From Anaerosporobacter mobilis DSM 15930 (GTDB taxonomy: Bacteria > Bacillota > Clostridia > Lachnospirales > Lachnospiraceae): a stretch of DNA of 64,000 nt. The DNA is taken from contig NZ_FRCP01000006.1 in assembly GCF_900142955.1 (NCBI RefSeq), positions 124,001-188,000 of the forward strand, in the 5' to 3' direction. The notes beneath the pieces are model-generated. The model did not search any database. It was given only the letters and a program-made list of their open reading frames with translations, and was not told the DNA's origin. Both the position numbers and the translations under genes were made by a program. Positions 25,712 through 34,871 of the stretch are shown here, one piece after another. Within the stretch, counting starts at the first letter, position 1. The number at the start of each line of letters is the position of its first letter.

Positions 25712-27277
25712 TTATTCCTCTCCGCTTACTTCTTCATCTTCCGTTTGTGAATTATTCTCCTCATTAGGAGTACCTTCTTCGCCTGTAACGTCATCTGTAG
25801 CAGGTTTATCTATCTCAGTCTTGTCTTTATCTTTGTCTTTATCTTTGTCTTTATCCTTATCTTTATCTTTATCTTTATCTGTATTCTTATCTTCTTCGTC
25901 CGTAGGTTCTTCTTCTTTTACTTCTTCCTTACCTTTTGTAACGTACCTTGGAGAAGCATTATAAGAACTTGAGTTAATTTGAATACGTTCTGTCTCTACA
26001 CCATCTACATAAACTACTTTCCATAAACGCGCCTTATAACCAGTATGCGCTGGAGAAGTTACTTTATAATAAGAAGATGGTAATGACTCATCAATTGTTA
26101 TTACATCTGCTGGTGGTTGCGTTGTTTCTAAAACTTCTGAGACATACTCAATTTTTCGATTTGAAGGTCTTGTCTCCTTACCATAGATTGTAAATGTAAC
26201 ATTTCTACCTACAAGATACCCTTCAATATAGATTGGTGCATCTGTACTATTCTTAAACTTAAGGTCTTTATAGGTTCCAGCTATTGCAGCATCTGCGGAA
26301 GGTTTTACATACGATACAATCATCGAATGTGGTGCTCTTTCCACAATTTCTAATTCTGATTTTAATACTGTATTATATAATGTTGAGGAAACTTGGCAAA
26401 CACCACCGCCTTCACTTTCTACAACAAGACCGTTCTCATAGGCACCAGCCTTCATATATCCATTGGCAATTGTGATAGGCGCAATAGACTCATAAACAGA
26501 GAATGTTTCACCTGGATATACTACTGTTCCATTAACAAAGTTTGTCGCAACTGCAACATTATTAACACGAGCTTGTTTGGAATCTGAGAAGTTTGTTGTC
26601 GCTGTACCAAGAACATCTGTACATGCTCTTAAATCATCCGCTGTATATTCTGGAATATCCTCAATAACAGTAGCTGTAATCACAATATCTTGACCATCCC
26701 AGTCATTCATAATAGAATCGCTGATTGCTTGTACTGTCGCATCCACGTCTATTTTGCTTCCAACAACATGTTCTGTGAAAACAAATCCACCATTCTCGCG
26801 TTTCATAGTCGCGTTCTCAGCTGGAACATCGTACTTCGTACAATCTTCTATCACTAGATCGCGGACTTTTTTCTGATTCATAGTAAAATCTAAGTCAAAG
26901 ATTTTATTTTCTTTTTCAACATCTTTAACTTCTTTGTATCTTTTAATAATGTTTCCTGATTTTCCAATCTTCATCGCCTCTGCTATTACATCATTCTCAT
27001 TAACTTGGTATCCAAGTTCTTGAAGTGTACTAGACACAGACTCCTTATCTACTTGTATGGTAATTTTCTTCTTCGCCCTATCAGCGATATAATTATCGAC
27101 TGCTTCTTGCGCTTGCTCCATTGTCATTCCGCCTACATCTACGGATTCAATGAATACTCCCTTACAGATGGTATTATCATCAATGGAAGCGGATATTGTT
27201 ATATACGCCCCAGTTACTATAATTGCCACTAGAAGTACTGCGCTTACCACTATTAGGGTAATCTTTTTCTTATTCAT
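25712..27277 (-). CDS. VanW family peptidoglycan-associated membrane protein
   Basis: A 521-residue protein with an N-terminal membrane anchor (about residues 7-30), a peptidoglycan-binding-like region (about 40-200), the VanW domain (about 225-355, with VYPGETFSVYESIAPIT and GGGVCQVSSTLYNTVL), a G5-like stretch (YKARLWKVVYVDGVETERI) and a C-terminal acidic/basic tail rich in Lys-Asp. It probably sits outside the cell at the wall. The name comes from vancomycin clusters, but chromosomal VanW proteins like this one are not resistance genes by themselves. Confidence 0.88.
   Translation of the reverse strand: MNKKKITLIVVSAVLLVAIIVTGAYITISASIDDNTICKGVFIESVDVGGMTMEQAQEAVDNYIADRAKKKITIQVDKESVSSTLQELGYQVNENDVIAEAMKIGKSGNIIKRYKEVKDVEKENKIFDLDFTMNQKKVRDLVIEDCTKYDVPAENATMKRENGGFVFTEHVVGSKIDVDATVQAISDSIMNDWDGQDIVITATVIEDIPEYTADDLRACTDVLGTATTNFSDSKQARVNNVAVATNFVNGTVVYPGETFSVYESIAPITIANGYMKAGAYENGLVVESEGGGVCQVSSTLYNTVLKSELEIVERAPHSMIVSYVKPSADAAIAGTYKDLKFKNSTDAPIYIEGYLVGRNVTFTIYGKETRPSNRKIEYVSEVLETTQPPADVITIDESLPSSYYKVTSPAHTGYKARLWKVVYVDGVETERIQINSSSYNASPRYVTKGKEEVKEEEPTDEEDKNTDKDKDKDKDKDKDKDKDKDKTEIDKPATDDVTGEEGTPNEENNSQTEDEEVSGEE
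25823..25880. repeat. Hexanucleotide repeat encoding (Lys-Asp)n in the VanW protein
   Basis: About ten imperfect copies of ATCTTT/GTCTTT (plus strand) encode the KDKDKD tail. Because each unit is six bases, unit gain or loss changes tail length without breaking the frame. Confidence 0.85.
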
Positions 27278-27466
27278 TTACATTATCCCCTTTTATTTAC
27301 GCTTCTAATAACCTAGGTTACATTTTAACATAATTCATAAATTTATCAAGTAATTATTCATAGCCTTATGTGGCCATTTTATACTCAATATTGCCTATTA
27401 TTGATTAATTGACAACTTTATAATTATTATGTATAGTTAAATCAAAATAACCTGTATTCTACTAAA

Positions 27467-27577
27467 CTATCGTACGAATGCGTCAAGTACTACTGGAACG
27501 ATCATAGATAAAACTAAAATTATGATTATTACTGTTGAAATAGTTTTTTTTGTTTTTTTGTTATTAAAATTAATCAT
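27467..27577 (-). CDS. Small single-pass membrane protein, 36 residues
   Basis: A short frame beginning MINFNNKKTKKTISTVIII, with a basic N-terminus and one hydrophobic helix (about residues 13-33), ending DAFVR. An excellent ribosome site (GAGGTGATAAA) precedes the ATG at 27577. Comparable very short Lys-rich/hydrophobic proteins occur in other Lachnospiraceae, as far as I recall. It lies between the divergent 27645 gene and the VanW gene. Function unknown; the strong ribosome site and coherent topology are the support. Confidence 0.6.
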   Translation of the reverse strand: MINFNNKKTKKTISTVIIIILVLSMIVPVVLDAFVR

Positions 27578-27644
27578 TTTATCACCTCTTTATTTATATT
27601 ATTTATTAAATTATTTTATTTTTATCAGAAAGGTGCGTTACCAC

Positions 27645-28259
27645 ATGATCATGATTTTATCAATAATCTTTACCCTTGGCTTTATATCTATCTTGATTCG
27701 ATCTTCGTCATCAAAAACAAACAAAAATAGAGAGACTGCTTCTAAAACCTTTTGGGATAGAGAACGAGAAGCTAATTTTGTTCGTAAAAAAGATATCTCT
27801 AATCTTCCTTATATCGTAATTCCTATGGAGTCTCTTCCCTTTCAAGACACCGATAATAGTGATATTAATCGGTATCAAGATACGATCAAAAGACTTGCAG
27901 ATAGAAAATTGTTAAACCTTTCAAACCAAACAAACACCGACCTCAAATTAGCTTATGGTGCTGCAAACTTCCCATTCCTTATGGACTGCGATAACAGATA
28001 TACTGAATTGATTAGAACTCTTCAACAATGGGGAAAAGCCTTATACAATTCAAGCAACCTCTCAGGTGCTAGCACCGTTTTAGAGTTCGCTATTGCTTGT
28101 AAAACAGACATTGCTGCTTCGTATACTTTACTTGGTGATATCTATTCATCATCAAATAGTACAGAACAGATTAAATCTTTATTAGAAGCTGCCAAACTTA
28201 TGAATAGCCCAAATAAAAATACTGTAATCAGCTATCTTAAGAGTCTTCTTTGTGAATAG
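27645..28259 (+). CDS. Membrane-anchored hypothetical protein
   Basis: A 204-residue protein with an N-terminal hydrophobic anchor (MIMILSIIFTLGFISILI) followed by a soluble, helix-rich domain. A segment near residues 115-195 is reminiscent of TPR-like pairs (GKALYNSSNLSGASTVLEFA and YTLLGDIYSSSNSTEQIKSL). The start at 27645 has AAAGGTG upstream; the frame opens from 27522, but that part overlaps the divergent small gene. No named family recognised. It ends 21 bases before the convergent exonuclease gene. Confidence 0.65.
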   Translation: MIMILSIIFTLGFISILIRSSSSKTNKNRETASKTFWDREREANFVRKKDISNLPYIVIPMESLPFQDTDNSDINRYQDTIKRLADRKLLNLSNQTNTDLKLAYGAANFPFLMDCDNRYTELIRTLQQWGKALYNSSNLSGASTVLEFAIACKTDIAASYTLLGDIYSSSNSTEQIKSLLEAAKLMNSPNKNTVISYLKSLLCE

Positions 28260-28280
28260 TATTGACCAAAACATTATTAT

Positions 28281-28994
28281 TTAAAAAGAAATTCTTCCAT
28301 AATTTAATATAATTTTATCAATTAACCTTGAAGCATCGCTTTTTGTTAAACTATCAATTGGCGTTTCAAGATTTATTTTATGATATTTCATTAAATCATT
28401 CAAGTAGAATTTTTGTCTATTTGTGATACTTTCTTCCTTTTTTACCTTGTAGTTGATCACCTTGGCTCGAAATAATTCTGTGTTAGTTTCACCAAATTGA
28501 TTATACATCTTTTCATACAACTCGGCACATGCTTTCGCATCATCATATGCTCTATGTGCGTGTTCATTGATTATTCCATAGTGTAGGCACATCGCACTAA
28601 GTGCACGACTCTCAAGCTCTGGATGTAATTTTTTTGCAAGATAGAGCGTATCGATTGCTTTATTATCAAAACCTTTCTTTTGTTTATAAGCGTGCGCCTT
28701 TAAAAAACTATAATCAAATCGAATGTTATGACCAATAATATCTTCATCTCCAACGAACGCAAGAAACTCCCATAAGACTTCTCTACATGAGCGTTCGTTT
28801 TTCAACATCTCATTGGTAATCCCTGTTATCTCGGTAATTCTTGATGATACTACTGCGTTTGGCTTAATTAAAGAAGAATATATCTCAACTGGTACACCTT
28901 CTTTGTATCTTACAGCTCCAATCTCAATAATCTCATCTTGCTCAGGTCGTAATCCGGTTGTTTCTATATCAAGTGCTACGTAATCTCTACACAT
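28281..28994 (-). CDS. DnaQ/PolC-type 3'-5' exonuclease
   Basis: A 237-residue DEDDh exonuclease. Exo I is DYVALDIETTGLRPEQDEIIEIGA, Exo II is IIGHNIRFDYSFL, and Exo III is HRAYDDAKACAELY. It could be a stand-alone epsilon-like proofreading subunit or a processing nuclease. The ATG at 28994 has AGAGGAGGAAAGT directly upstream and is preferred to the frame from 29075, which would translate a foldback repeat. The ~75 C-terminal residues are not assigned to a domain. Confidence 0.88.
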   Translation of the reverse strand: MCRDYVALDIETTGLRPEQDEIIEIGAVRYKEGVPVEIYSSLIKPNAVVSSRITEITGITNEMLKNERSCREVLWEFLAFVGDEDIIGHNIRFDYSFLKAHAYKQKKGFDNKAIDTLYLAKKLHPELESRALSAMCLHYGIINEHAHRAYDDAKACAELYEKMYNQFGETNTELFRAKVINYKVKKEESITNRQKFYLNDLMKYHKINLETPIDSLTKSDASRLIDKIILNYGRISF

Positions 28995-29023
28995 ACTTTC
29001 CTCCTCTGCACTGCATTCATAAA

Positions 29024-29095
29024 CAATTACGAAACTCTTTATAGTACTTAATGGACACCAAAGTGTTTTATGCACAAAGTAGAATTTCGCAATTG
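29024..29095. repeat. 72-bp foldback between nth and the exonuclease gene
   Basis: The ends read CAATTACGAAACTCTTT and AGAATTTCGCAATTG, near-perfect inverted repeats matching the ends of the 194-bp element at 31699-31892. The middle contains AGTGTTTTATG, also found in the larger copy. It looks like an internally deleted member of the same family. Confidence 0.65.
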
Positions 29096-29102
29096 CATCC
29101 TG

Positions 29103-29798
29103 TTACTTTGTTTTTGCCTTTGTCTTAGTTTGACGTTTCGCAGTTGTGGCTCCACCAGCCTTACATAAATCTTGAAGGAAACATTCACTACATTGTGGAT
29201 TTCTTGCTGTACAGATACCACGCCCATGTGTGATGATTTGTATATTATATAAAATCCAGTGGTCCTTAGGAAGAACCTCCATAAGGTCAAATTCAATCTT
29301 CTCTGGATCTTCTTCTTTCGTAAGACCTAATTTCTTAGAAATTCGTTTTACATGGGTATCTACAACAATACTAGGCTCATTATATATATTTCCACGTATG
29401 ACATTAGCTGTTTTTCTTCCTACCCCTGCAAGGGAGGTTAATTCTTCTACTGTTCTTGGAACTTCTCCGCCATACTCTAAGATAATCTTATTCGCACATG
29501 CTATTATATTCTTTGCTTTATTACGATAAAAGCCGGTAGAATGGATATCCTTTTCTAGTTCCTTCAAGTCTGCTTTTGCAAAATCTTCTAACGACTGATA
29601 CTTCTTGAATAAATCCTTTGTGACAATATTAACTCTTTCATCTGTACATTGTGCACTGAGCATTGTAGCAATTAATAATTGCCATGCATTCTCATGATTC
29701 AGATAGCACTTATATTCTCTCGAATACGTCATATCAAGTCTATCAAGAATCTGCCTAATTCTTTCCTTCTCCGCCTTAGTTATTCTTCTCTTTGCCAT
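29103..29798 (-). CDS. nth: Endonuclease III (DNA glycosylase/AP lyase)
   Basis: A 231-residue base-excision repair enzyme that removes oxidised pyrimidines and nicks the abasic site. It has the helix-hairpin-helix LTSLAGVGRKTANVI with the catalytic Lys, the catalytic Asp in VVDTHVKRISKKLGL, and the [4Fe-4S] ligands in CTARNPQCSECFLQDLC (C-x6-C-x2-C-x5-C). The ATG at 29798 (MAKRRITK) has better ribosome-site spacing than the one six bases upstream. It follows the radical SAM gene by about 24 bases. Confidence 0.96.
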   Translation of the reverse strand: MAKRRITKAEKERIRQILDRLDMTYSREYKCYLNHENAWQLLIATMLSAQCTDERVNIVTKDLFKKYQSLEDFAKADLKELEKDIHSTGFYRNKAKNIIACANKIILEYGGEVPRTVEELTSLAGVGRKTANVIRGNIYNEPSIVVDTHVKRISKKLGLTKEEDPEKIEFDLMEVLPKDHWILYNIQIITHGRGICTARNPQCSECFLQDLCKAGGATTAKRQTKTKAKTK

Positions 29799-29822
29799 AA
29801 ACATTCCCTATCTTTCTAATCC

Positions 29823-31655
29823 TTACAACAACGCCTTTTCCTTGTTTCCTATATAATATAGCTCCGTTTCATTCCTCTTCTCAAATATGTGGGTACAAGC
29901 TGCATGATCAAGTGGATTTCTATTCTTATAGTCGAATAGGATATATTCTTCTTTTACTATGGCTTGTCCCGTACTTGCTGATTCAATAATATCATATGCG
30001 AACTTCTCCATATGAGTCAATCTACTAATTTGCTTACCAGTATACTCCTCATACCCCTTAAGATATGATTTAACAGACTCTTCTTCCACAAAGAAATGGT
30101 GATAGATCTCACGTTCTACTTCGTTTGTTGATAAGAAATCTGGTTTACTCTTAAGATTCTCTCTTAGATATAGATCATATAAGAGGATCGCTTCTAGTAC
30201 CTTCCTATCAAATGTATACGCAGCCTTCTCACTTATTGCCTTATCTTGAATACGCTCACCCATAAATCGAAGTAATATTTCATAACGGCTCATTCTCGTA
30301 TGACTCATACTATTTAGCTTCTGTTCTTCATAATATCGACCAATTTCTTGATAGAAATCAAAAGGTGTCTCAAAGAATTGTTCCAAATACTGAATACTAT
30401 ACGTAAACTGCCCACTATTATGATACACCTCTACCATATCTTCGACTTGTTTTAATTGTAACACTTCGTCATAAGACAGCCAATCTGTAAATAATACCTC
30501 ATATGGTGCGTGGTTCTTATACGTGATACAACCTTGTTTACTAAACGTGTGCATTGCAGAACCCTTTAGTACTTTCAAAAATCCTAGCTGTAGTTGATTT
30601 GGACTCATCGAATATACTTCATTAAAAGAATTGCGGAAGGACTCATAATCTTCATATGGAAGACCCGCAATTAAATCTAGGTGTTGATGAATATTCAAAC
30701 TACTATTCACACGGTCAACTGCTTCTCTTAATTTATCCAAGTTCATTTTACGATCAATTGCTTGAATTGTCTCTTCATTGGTGGATTGCACACCAATCTC
30801 TAACTGCACCAATCCTTGTCTCATCCTTGATAAGACTTCTAGTTCTTCTTCCGTTAATATATCCGCTGAGATCTCAAAATGAAAATTCGTTATTCCATTA
30901 TCATTCTCATGAATAAATCTCCAGATTGCTAATGAATGTGCGCGATTACAATTAAAAGTTCGATCTACGAATTTTACTTGTGGAACCTTATTATCTAAGA
31001 ACACTTTTAGTTCACGTAATACCAAATCAATATTACGGAGACGAACCCTCTTATCAATAGAAGATAAACAATAACTGCAGGAGTATGGGCACCCACGGCT
31101 TGATTCATAATAGATAATCTTATTCTTAAAATCATCTATATTCTCATAAGGAAACGGAACTGTACTTAAATCTAATTGTTCTCTTGATGAGGTTACCTTA
31201 ACCCCTTCCCCTTCAGACATGTTATCACGAAAGGCTAGTCCTTTTATATTTTCTAATTTCCCTTTTCCATCTACATAATGTTCCATCAATTGCAAGAAGG
31301 TCTCTTCTCCTTCTCCAATCATAATACCAGTAAGATACGGAATACGCTCCATTCTTTCTTTCGCATCATAGGAAACTTCTGGTCCACCTAACCATATCTT
31401 CATATTCGGTAAAAGTTTATGCAATTCTTCTGCAACCTCTTCTACCATCTCTATATTCCAGATATAACAAGATAATGCTAAGACATCTGGCTTTTTCTTA
31501 TAAATCTCCTGAATAATATAATCCGTATAATGATTTATCGTAAATTCAGCTAGTTCAATATGATTTTCGTATTTCTTCGCATACGACTTCAAACAATAAA
31601 CTGCCAAGTTAGAATGAATATATTTTGCATTAATAGCTGCTAATAAGACTTTCAT
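29823..31655 (-). CDS. B12-binding-domain radical SAM protein (DUF4080)
   Basis: A 610-residue protein with an N-terminal cobalamin-binding-like domain (about 1-150), a radical SAM core with the cluster motif GCPYSCSYCLSS (CxxxCxxC near residue 195) and a C-terminal DUF4080 region (about 400-600). Members of this class are common in Clostridia, but their reaction is not established. The N-terminal domain lacks the His that would form the lower cobalt ligand in an obvious DxHxxG motif, so cobalamin binding is uncertain. It is followed closely by nth. Confidence 0.88.
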   Translation of the reverse strand: MKVLLAAINAKYIHSNLAVYCLKSYAKKYENHIELAEFTINHYTDYIIQEIYKKKPDVLALSCYIWNIEMVEEVAEELHKLLPNMKIWLGGPEVSYDAKERMERIPYLTGIMIGEGEETFLQLMEHYVDGKGKLENIKGLAFRDNMSEGEGVKVTSSREQLDLSTVPFPYENIDDFKNKIIYYESSRGCPYSCSYCLSSIDKRVRLRNIDLVLRELKVFLDNKVPQVKFVDRTFNCNRAHSLAIWRFIHENDNGITNFHFEISADILTEEELEVLSRMRQGLVQLEIGVQSTNEETIQAIDRKMNLDKLREAVDRVNSSLNIHQHLDLIAGLPYEDYESFRNSFNEVYSMSPNQLQLGFLKVLKGSAMHTFSKQGCITYKNHAPYEVLFTDWLSYDEVLQLKQVEDMVEVYHNSGQFTYSIQYLEQFFETPFDFYQEIGRYYEEQKLNSMSHTRMSRYEILLRFMGERIQDKAISEKAAYTFDRKVLEAILLYDLYLRENLKSKPDFLSTNEVEREIYHHFFVEEESVKSYLKGYEEYTGKQISRLTHMEKFAYDIIESASTGQAIVKEEYILFDYKNRNPLDHAACTHIFEKRNETELYYIGNKEKALL

Positions 31656-31698
31656 AGCTAAAATCTTACTCCTTCCTAATTGTTATATCTTAATTAGG

Positions 31699-31892
31699 CA
31701 ATTGCGAAACTCTTTGTAATGTCTAAAGACATAACAATGTGTTTTATGTCTGTCGTTACTATTTGCTGAATTGTGTTAACGTCACATACAATGCTTTTAT
31801 TGTATGGGTGAGTAACACAATTTTAAGCAAATTGTAGTAGACAGCCTTAAAACACAGGTATGTCTTAGGCATGTAGTAGAGTTTCGCAATTG
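31699..31892. repeat. 194-bp foldback element (MITE-like or structured RNA)
   Basis: Perfect 14-bp ends CAATTGCGAAACTC and GAGTTTCGCAATTG enclose DNA that is self-complementary nearly throughout: ATGTCTAAAGACAT with ATGTCTTAGGCAT, TGTGTTTTATGTCT with AGACAGCCTTAAAACACA, and TTTGCTGAATTGTGTTA with TAACACAATTTTAAGCAAA. No protein-coding frame is visible. It occupies most of the left half of the 454-bp gap 31656-32109. Confidence 0.75.
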
Positions 31893-32004
31893 ACTTTATA
31901 TCCTAGTAGTATAGCACACTCTATTAATAATTGTATAGACAAGGTTTTCCCTAATTAGATGCACATAATTTGTTGCTATGAAGCCAAAGGCTGAATAGTA
32001 ATAC

Positions 32005-32032
32005 TTGTATTACCAATTAATTATGTTATAAT
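32005..32032 (+). promoter_or_regulatory. sigma-A promoter of asnS
   Basis: TTGTAT (32005-32010) and TATAAT (32027-32032) are 16 bases apart, 78 bases ahead of the asnS ATG. No T-box-like structure was recognised in the short leader. Apart from this and the foldback, the 31656-32109 gap holds nothing clear. Confidence 0.75.
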
Positions 32033-32109
32033 AAAAAAAGATTATGAAGATTTTGTGGCAAAACTGTCAAAAATACTTAATATTATTATGTTAAAGGAGT
32101 TAATCTAAG

Positions 32110-33501
32110 ATGAATCTAGTTACAATTAGAGAGTTATACAAAGAGAAAGATAAATTCATCGGCCAAACAGTTGAAGTAGGTGGATGGGTAAGAAGTATTC
32201 GTGATTCCAAAACATTCGGATTTATCGTTGTTAATGATGGAACATTCTTCGAAACATTACAGATCGTGTACAGTGACAAATTAAGCAACTTTGCTGATAT
32301 TTCCAAACTAAATGTTGGCGCTGCAATCGTTATCAAAGGACAACTTGTAGCAACACCTCAAGCAAAACAACCTTTCGAAATTCAAGCAGAAGAAATCGAA
32401 ATCGAAGGTGCTTCCTCTCCTGAATATCCACTTCAAAAGAAGAGACACTCAATGGAATACTTAAGAACAATTTCTCACTTAAGACCAAGAACGAATACTT
32501 TCCAAGCTGTATTCCGTGTACGTTCTCTTATCGCATACGCTATTCACCAATTCTTCCAAGAAAGAGATTTCGTATATGTTCACACTCCATTAATCACAGG
32601 TAGTGACTGTGAAGGTGCAGGTGAAATGTTTAGAGTTACTACTCTAGATATGAATGAAGTACCTAAAACTGAAGATGGCAGTGTTGATTACTCACAAGAT
32701 TTCTTTGGTAAAGAAACAAACCTAACCGTAAGTGGTCAGTTAAATGGTGAAACTTATGCGATGGCATTCCGTAACATCTATACGTTCGGACCAACTTTCC
32801 GTGCTGAGAACTCTAACACGACAAGACATGCGGCTGAATTTTGGATGATTGAACCAGAAATCGCATTCGCTGACCTAAAGGATGATATGATTCTTGCTGA
32901 AAACATGATCAAATACGTAATCAAATATGTACTTGAACATGCTCCAGAAGAAATGAGCTTTTTCAATTCATTCATTGATAAAGGATTAATCGAACGTTTA
33001 CAACATGTAGCATCTTCTGATTTTGGACATGTTACTTATACAGAAGCAATCGAAATTCTTGAAAAGAACAACGATAACTTTGATTACAAAGTATCATGGG
33101 GTTGTGATTTACAAACAGAACATGAAAGATTCCTTACTGAACAAGTATTCAAAAAACCAGTATTCGTAACAGATTATCCTAAAGAAATCAAGGCTTTCTA
33201 TATGAAACTTAATGATGATAATAAAACAGTTGCTGCCATGGACTTACTTGTACCTGGTATCGGTGAAATCATTGGTGGTAGCCAAAGAGAAGATAACTAT
33301 GAAAAATTAGTTGCTCGTATGAATGAATTAGGATTAAAAGAAGAAGATTACGACTTCTACTTAGACCTTAGAAAATACGGTTCCACTAGACATGCTGGAT
33401 TTGGTCTTGGATTTGAAAGATGTGTAATGTACTTAACAGGTATGACAAACATCCGTGACGTAATCCCATTCCCAAGAACAGTTAATAACTGCGAATTATA
33501 A
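32110..33501 (+). CDS. asnS: Asparaginyl-tRNA synthetase
   Basis: A 463-residue class IIb synthetase that charges tRNA-Asn. The N-terminal OB anticodon-binding domain (about 1-105, VGGWVRSIRDSKTFGFIVVNDG) is followed by the class II core: motif 2 near FGPTFRAENSNTTRHAAEFWMIEPE and motif 3 GFGLGFERCVMYLTGM. Length and motifs are complete. AAGGAG precedes the ATG, and a clear promoter lies upstream. Confidence 0.97.
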   Translation: MNLVTIRELYKEKDKFIGQTVEVGGWVRSIRDSKTFGFIVVNDGTFFETLQIVYSDKLSNFADISKLNVGAAIVIKGQLVATPQAKQPFEIQAEEIEIEGASSPEYPLQKKRHSMEYLRTISHLRPRTNTFQAVFRVRSLIAYAIHQFFQERDFVYVHTPLITGSDCEGAGEMFRVTTLDMNEVPKTEDGSVDYSQDFFGKETNLTVSGQLNGETYAMAFRNIYTFGPTFRAENSNTTRHAAEFWMIEPEIAFADLKDDMILAENMIKYVIKYVLEHAPEEMSFFNSFIDKGLIERLQHVASSDFGHVTYTEAIEILEKNNDNFDYKVSWGCDLQTEHERFLTEQVFKKPVFVTDYPKEIKAFYMKLNDDNKTVAAMDLLVPGIGEIIGGSQREDNYEKLVARMNELGLKEEDYDFYLDLRKYGSTRHAGFGLGFERCVMYLTGMTNIRDVIPFPRTVNNCEL

Positions 33502-33560
33502 GATATACTTTTTATACTTATATCTAATAGAAAGTACGCTATGCGAACTCATATGATAAC

Positions 33561-33623
33561 ATAGTCATCATGATGACTATGAAGGACCATTACAAACTAT
33601 TCTCTGGTTTGCAATGGTCCTTC
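33561..33623. terminator. Bidirectional terminator with adjacent 20-bp palindrome
   Basis: GAAGGACCATTACAAAC (33581-33597) pairs with GTTTGCAATGGTCCTTC (33607-33623) with one mismatch, between asnS and the convergent hydrogenase operon. Directly left of it lies a perfect 20-bp palindrome, ATAGTCATCATGATGACTAT (33561-33580). Confidence 0.75.
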
Positions 33624-33655
33624 TCTTTATTACTATACTTGATTTACCGATAGCC

Positions 33656-34828
33656 TTAGTAATACTTCACCGTTACTTCTTTCCCCATCTTCTTCATATA
33701 GTCCTTCAATTGTTCGACAAGATGCATGCGAATACTAAGATCAAAGGGTAGATTAGGATTCTGATGAGCTACATTGATGGCTTTTCCTACATACATCTTG
33801 AGGGAAGTACATTCTTCAATTAATACCTTAGCCAACCTAGACCCACCATTCTCTTTGTCCAGCTCCATAAAGAAATTCTCATCAATACTCTCTTCCACAT
33901 ACTTCTTCAAAAGAGATACTGCCCGATTCAAGGTTAATACCCCTTCTGTCACCAATCTAAATCCATCAATATGAGCTGTTGGTGGTATGTCTGGATCAAT
34001 ATAATTTAAAGAAGTCATGATTTCTCTATTCAAAACACGCGATACAATATTGGCGCTTGTGCCACCACAAACGATTCTTTGTGCTTCTCCACTCATGAAA
34101 TCTTGCATTAAGGTCTCGTCATCCTCTTTCCTCCTTGGCGGTCCTGTGAAGATATGAACAACCTTTCTATCAATAATTCTAGCTACTGCTATGGTTGTAT
34201 CATCACCTGGTGTTTGCATATACAAATCATCACATGCCTTACTAAGGATGGAAGCTAATCTTGATGCTGATAACGTCTTCTTCGTTGATTCAAGGGTATA
34301 CTCTGCCATATGGTCCCAAGTCCAGCCGAAGTTTAACACCTGACCGACACCTGCATGAATCACTCCGTCACTCATAAGTACCAAACAATCATTTAGCTTA
34401 ACGTCAAATCTACATTCGCGAATCTTTTTATCTGCAATAATTCGTTCTGTAAACGGAAGGCGAATCAACTTCTCATCCCTTACGAACACACAACTCGGAT
34501 TATCAAATTCAACAAGATACGCTTTCCCATCATGAAAAATCTGTAAGATGCTAAATGTAGAGTATGCCACTTGCCTAACTTGACATACCGGTAATGTTTT
34601 AACAATTGTCTCTACACATTCATCAATTTTTGCACCATTCAAAAACATAGTACCTAATATCTTAGAAGTTAATGTAGCAAGAATATTTGCCTTAACACCA
34701 CTTCCCATTCCATCTGCTAGAATGATAATATTAGAGTTTTCTGTCTTTAATATCTCGACTTTATCTCCACACAATTCCTCATGATGCTTGTTTAAGCTCT
34801 TATAGGATACATCTATGCTAATACTCAT
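33656..34828 (-). CDS. SpoIIE-type PP2C phosphatase, last gene of the hydrogenase operon
   Basis: A 390-residue serine/threonine phosphatase-like protein. The metal-binding motifs of the PP2C/SpoIIE fold are visible: IIILADGMGSG (near residue 35), LVLMSDGVIHAG (near 165) and PGDDTTIAVARI (near 215). The C-terminal ~160 residues are not assigned. ATG 34828 (MSISIDVSYKSLNKHHEELC) has a G-rich ribosome site and matches family starts; the frame to 34888 overlaps the upstream gene without one. Its place after a PAS-containing hydrogenase-like protein suggests it relays a redox or hydrogen signal by dephosphorylation. Confidence 0.88.
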   Translation of the reverse strand: MSISIDVSYKSLNKHHEELCGDKVEILKTENSNIIILADGMGSGVKANILATLTSKILGTMFLNGAKIDECVETIVKTLPVCQVRQVAYSTFSILQIFHDGKAYLVEFDNPSCVFVRDEKLIRLPFTERIIADKKIRECRFDVKLNDCLVLMSDGVIHAGVGQVLNFGWTWDHMAEYTLESTKKTLSASRLASILSKACDDLYMQTPGDDTTIAVARIIDRKVVHIFTGPPRRKEDDETLMQDFMSGEAQRIVCGGTSANIVSRVLNREIMTSLNYIDPDIPPTAHIDGFRLVTEGVLTLNRAVSLLKKYVEESIDENFFMELDKENGGSRLAKVLIEECTSLKMYVGKAINVAHQNPNLPFDLSIRMHLVEQLKDYMKKMGKEVTVKYY

Positions 34829-34871
34829 ATCGTTCTTCCCCCCCTGCTGCAAAGCCAATGGTTTCATCGAC

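Noticed and set aside
25638..25964. Plus-strand frame with long Ser-Leu repeats
   Set aside because: Antisense of the Lys-Asp hexanucleotide repeat in the VanW protein.
27522..27644. Longer N-terminus for the gene at 27645
   Set aside because: It would overlap the divergent small gene and its ribosome site; AAAGGTG upstream of 27645 fits better.
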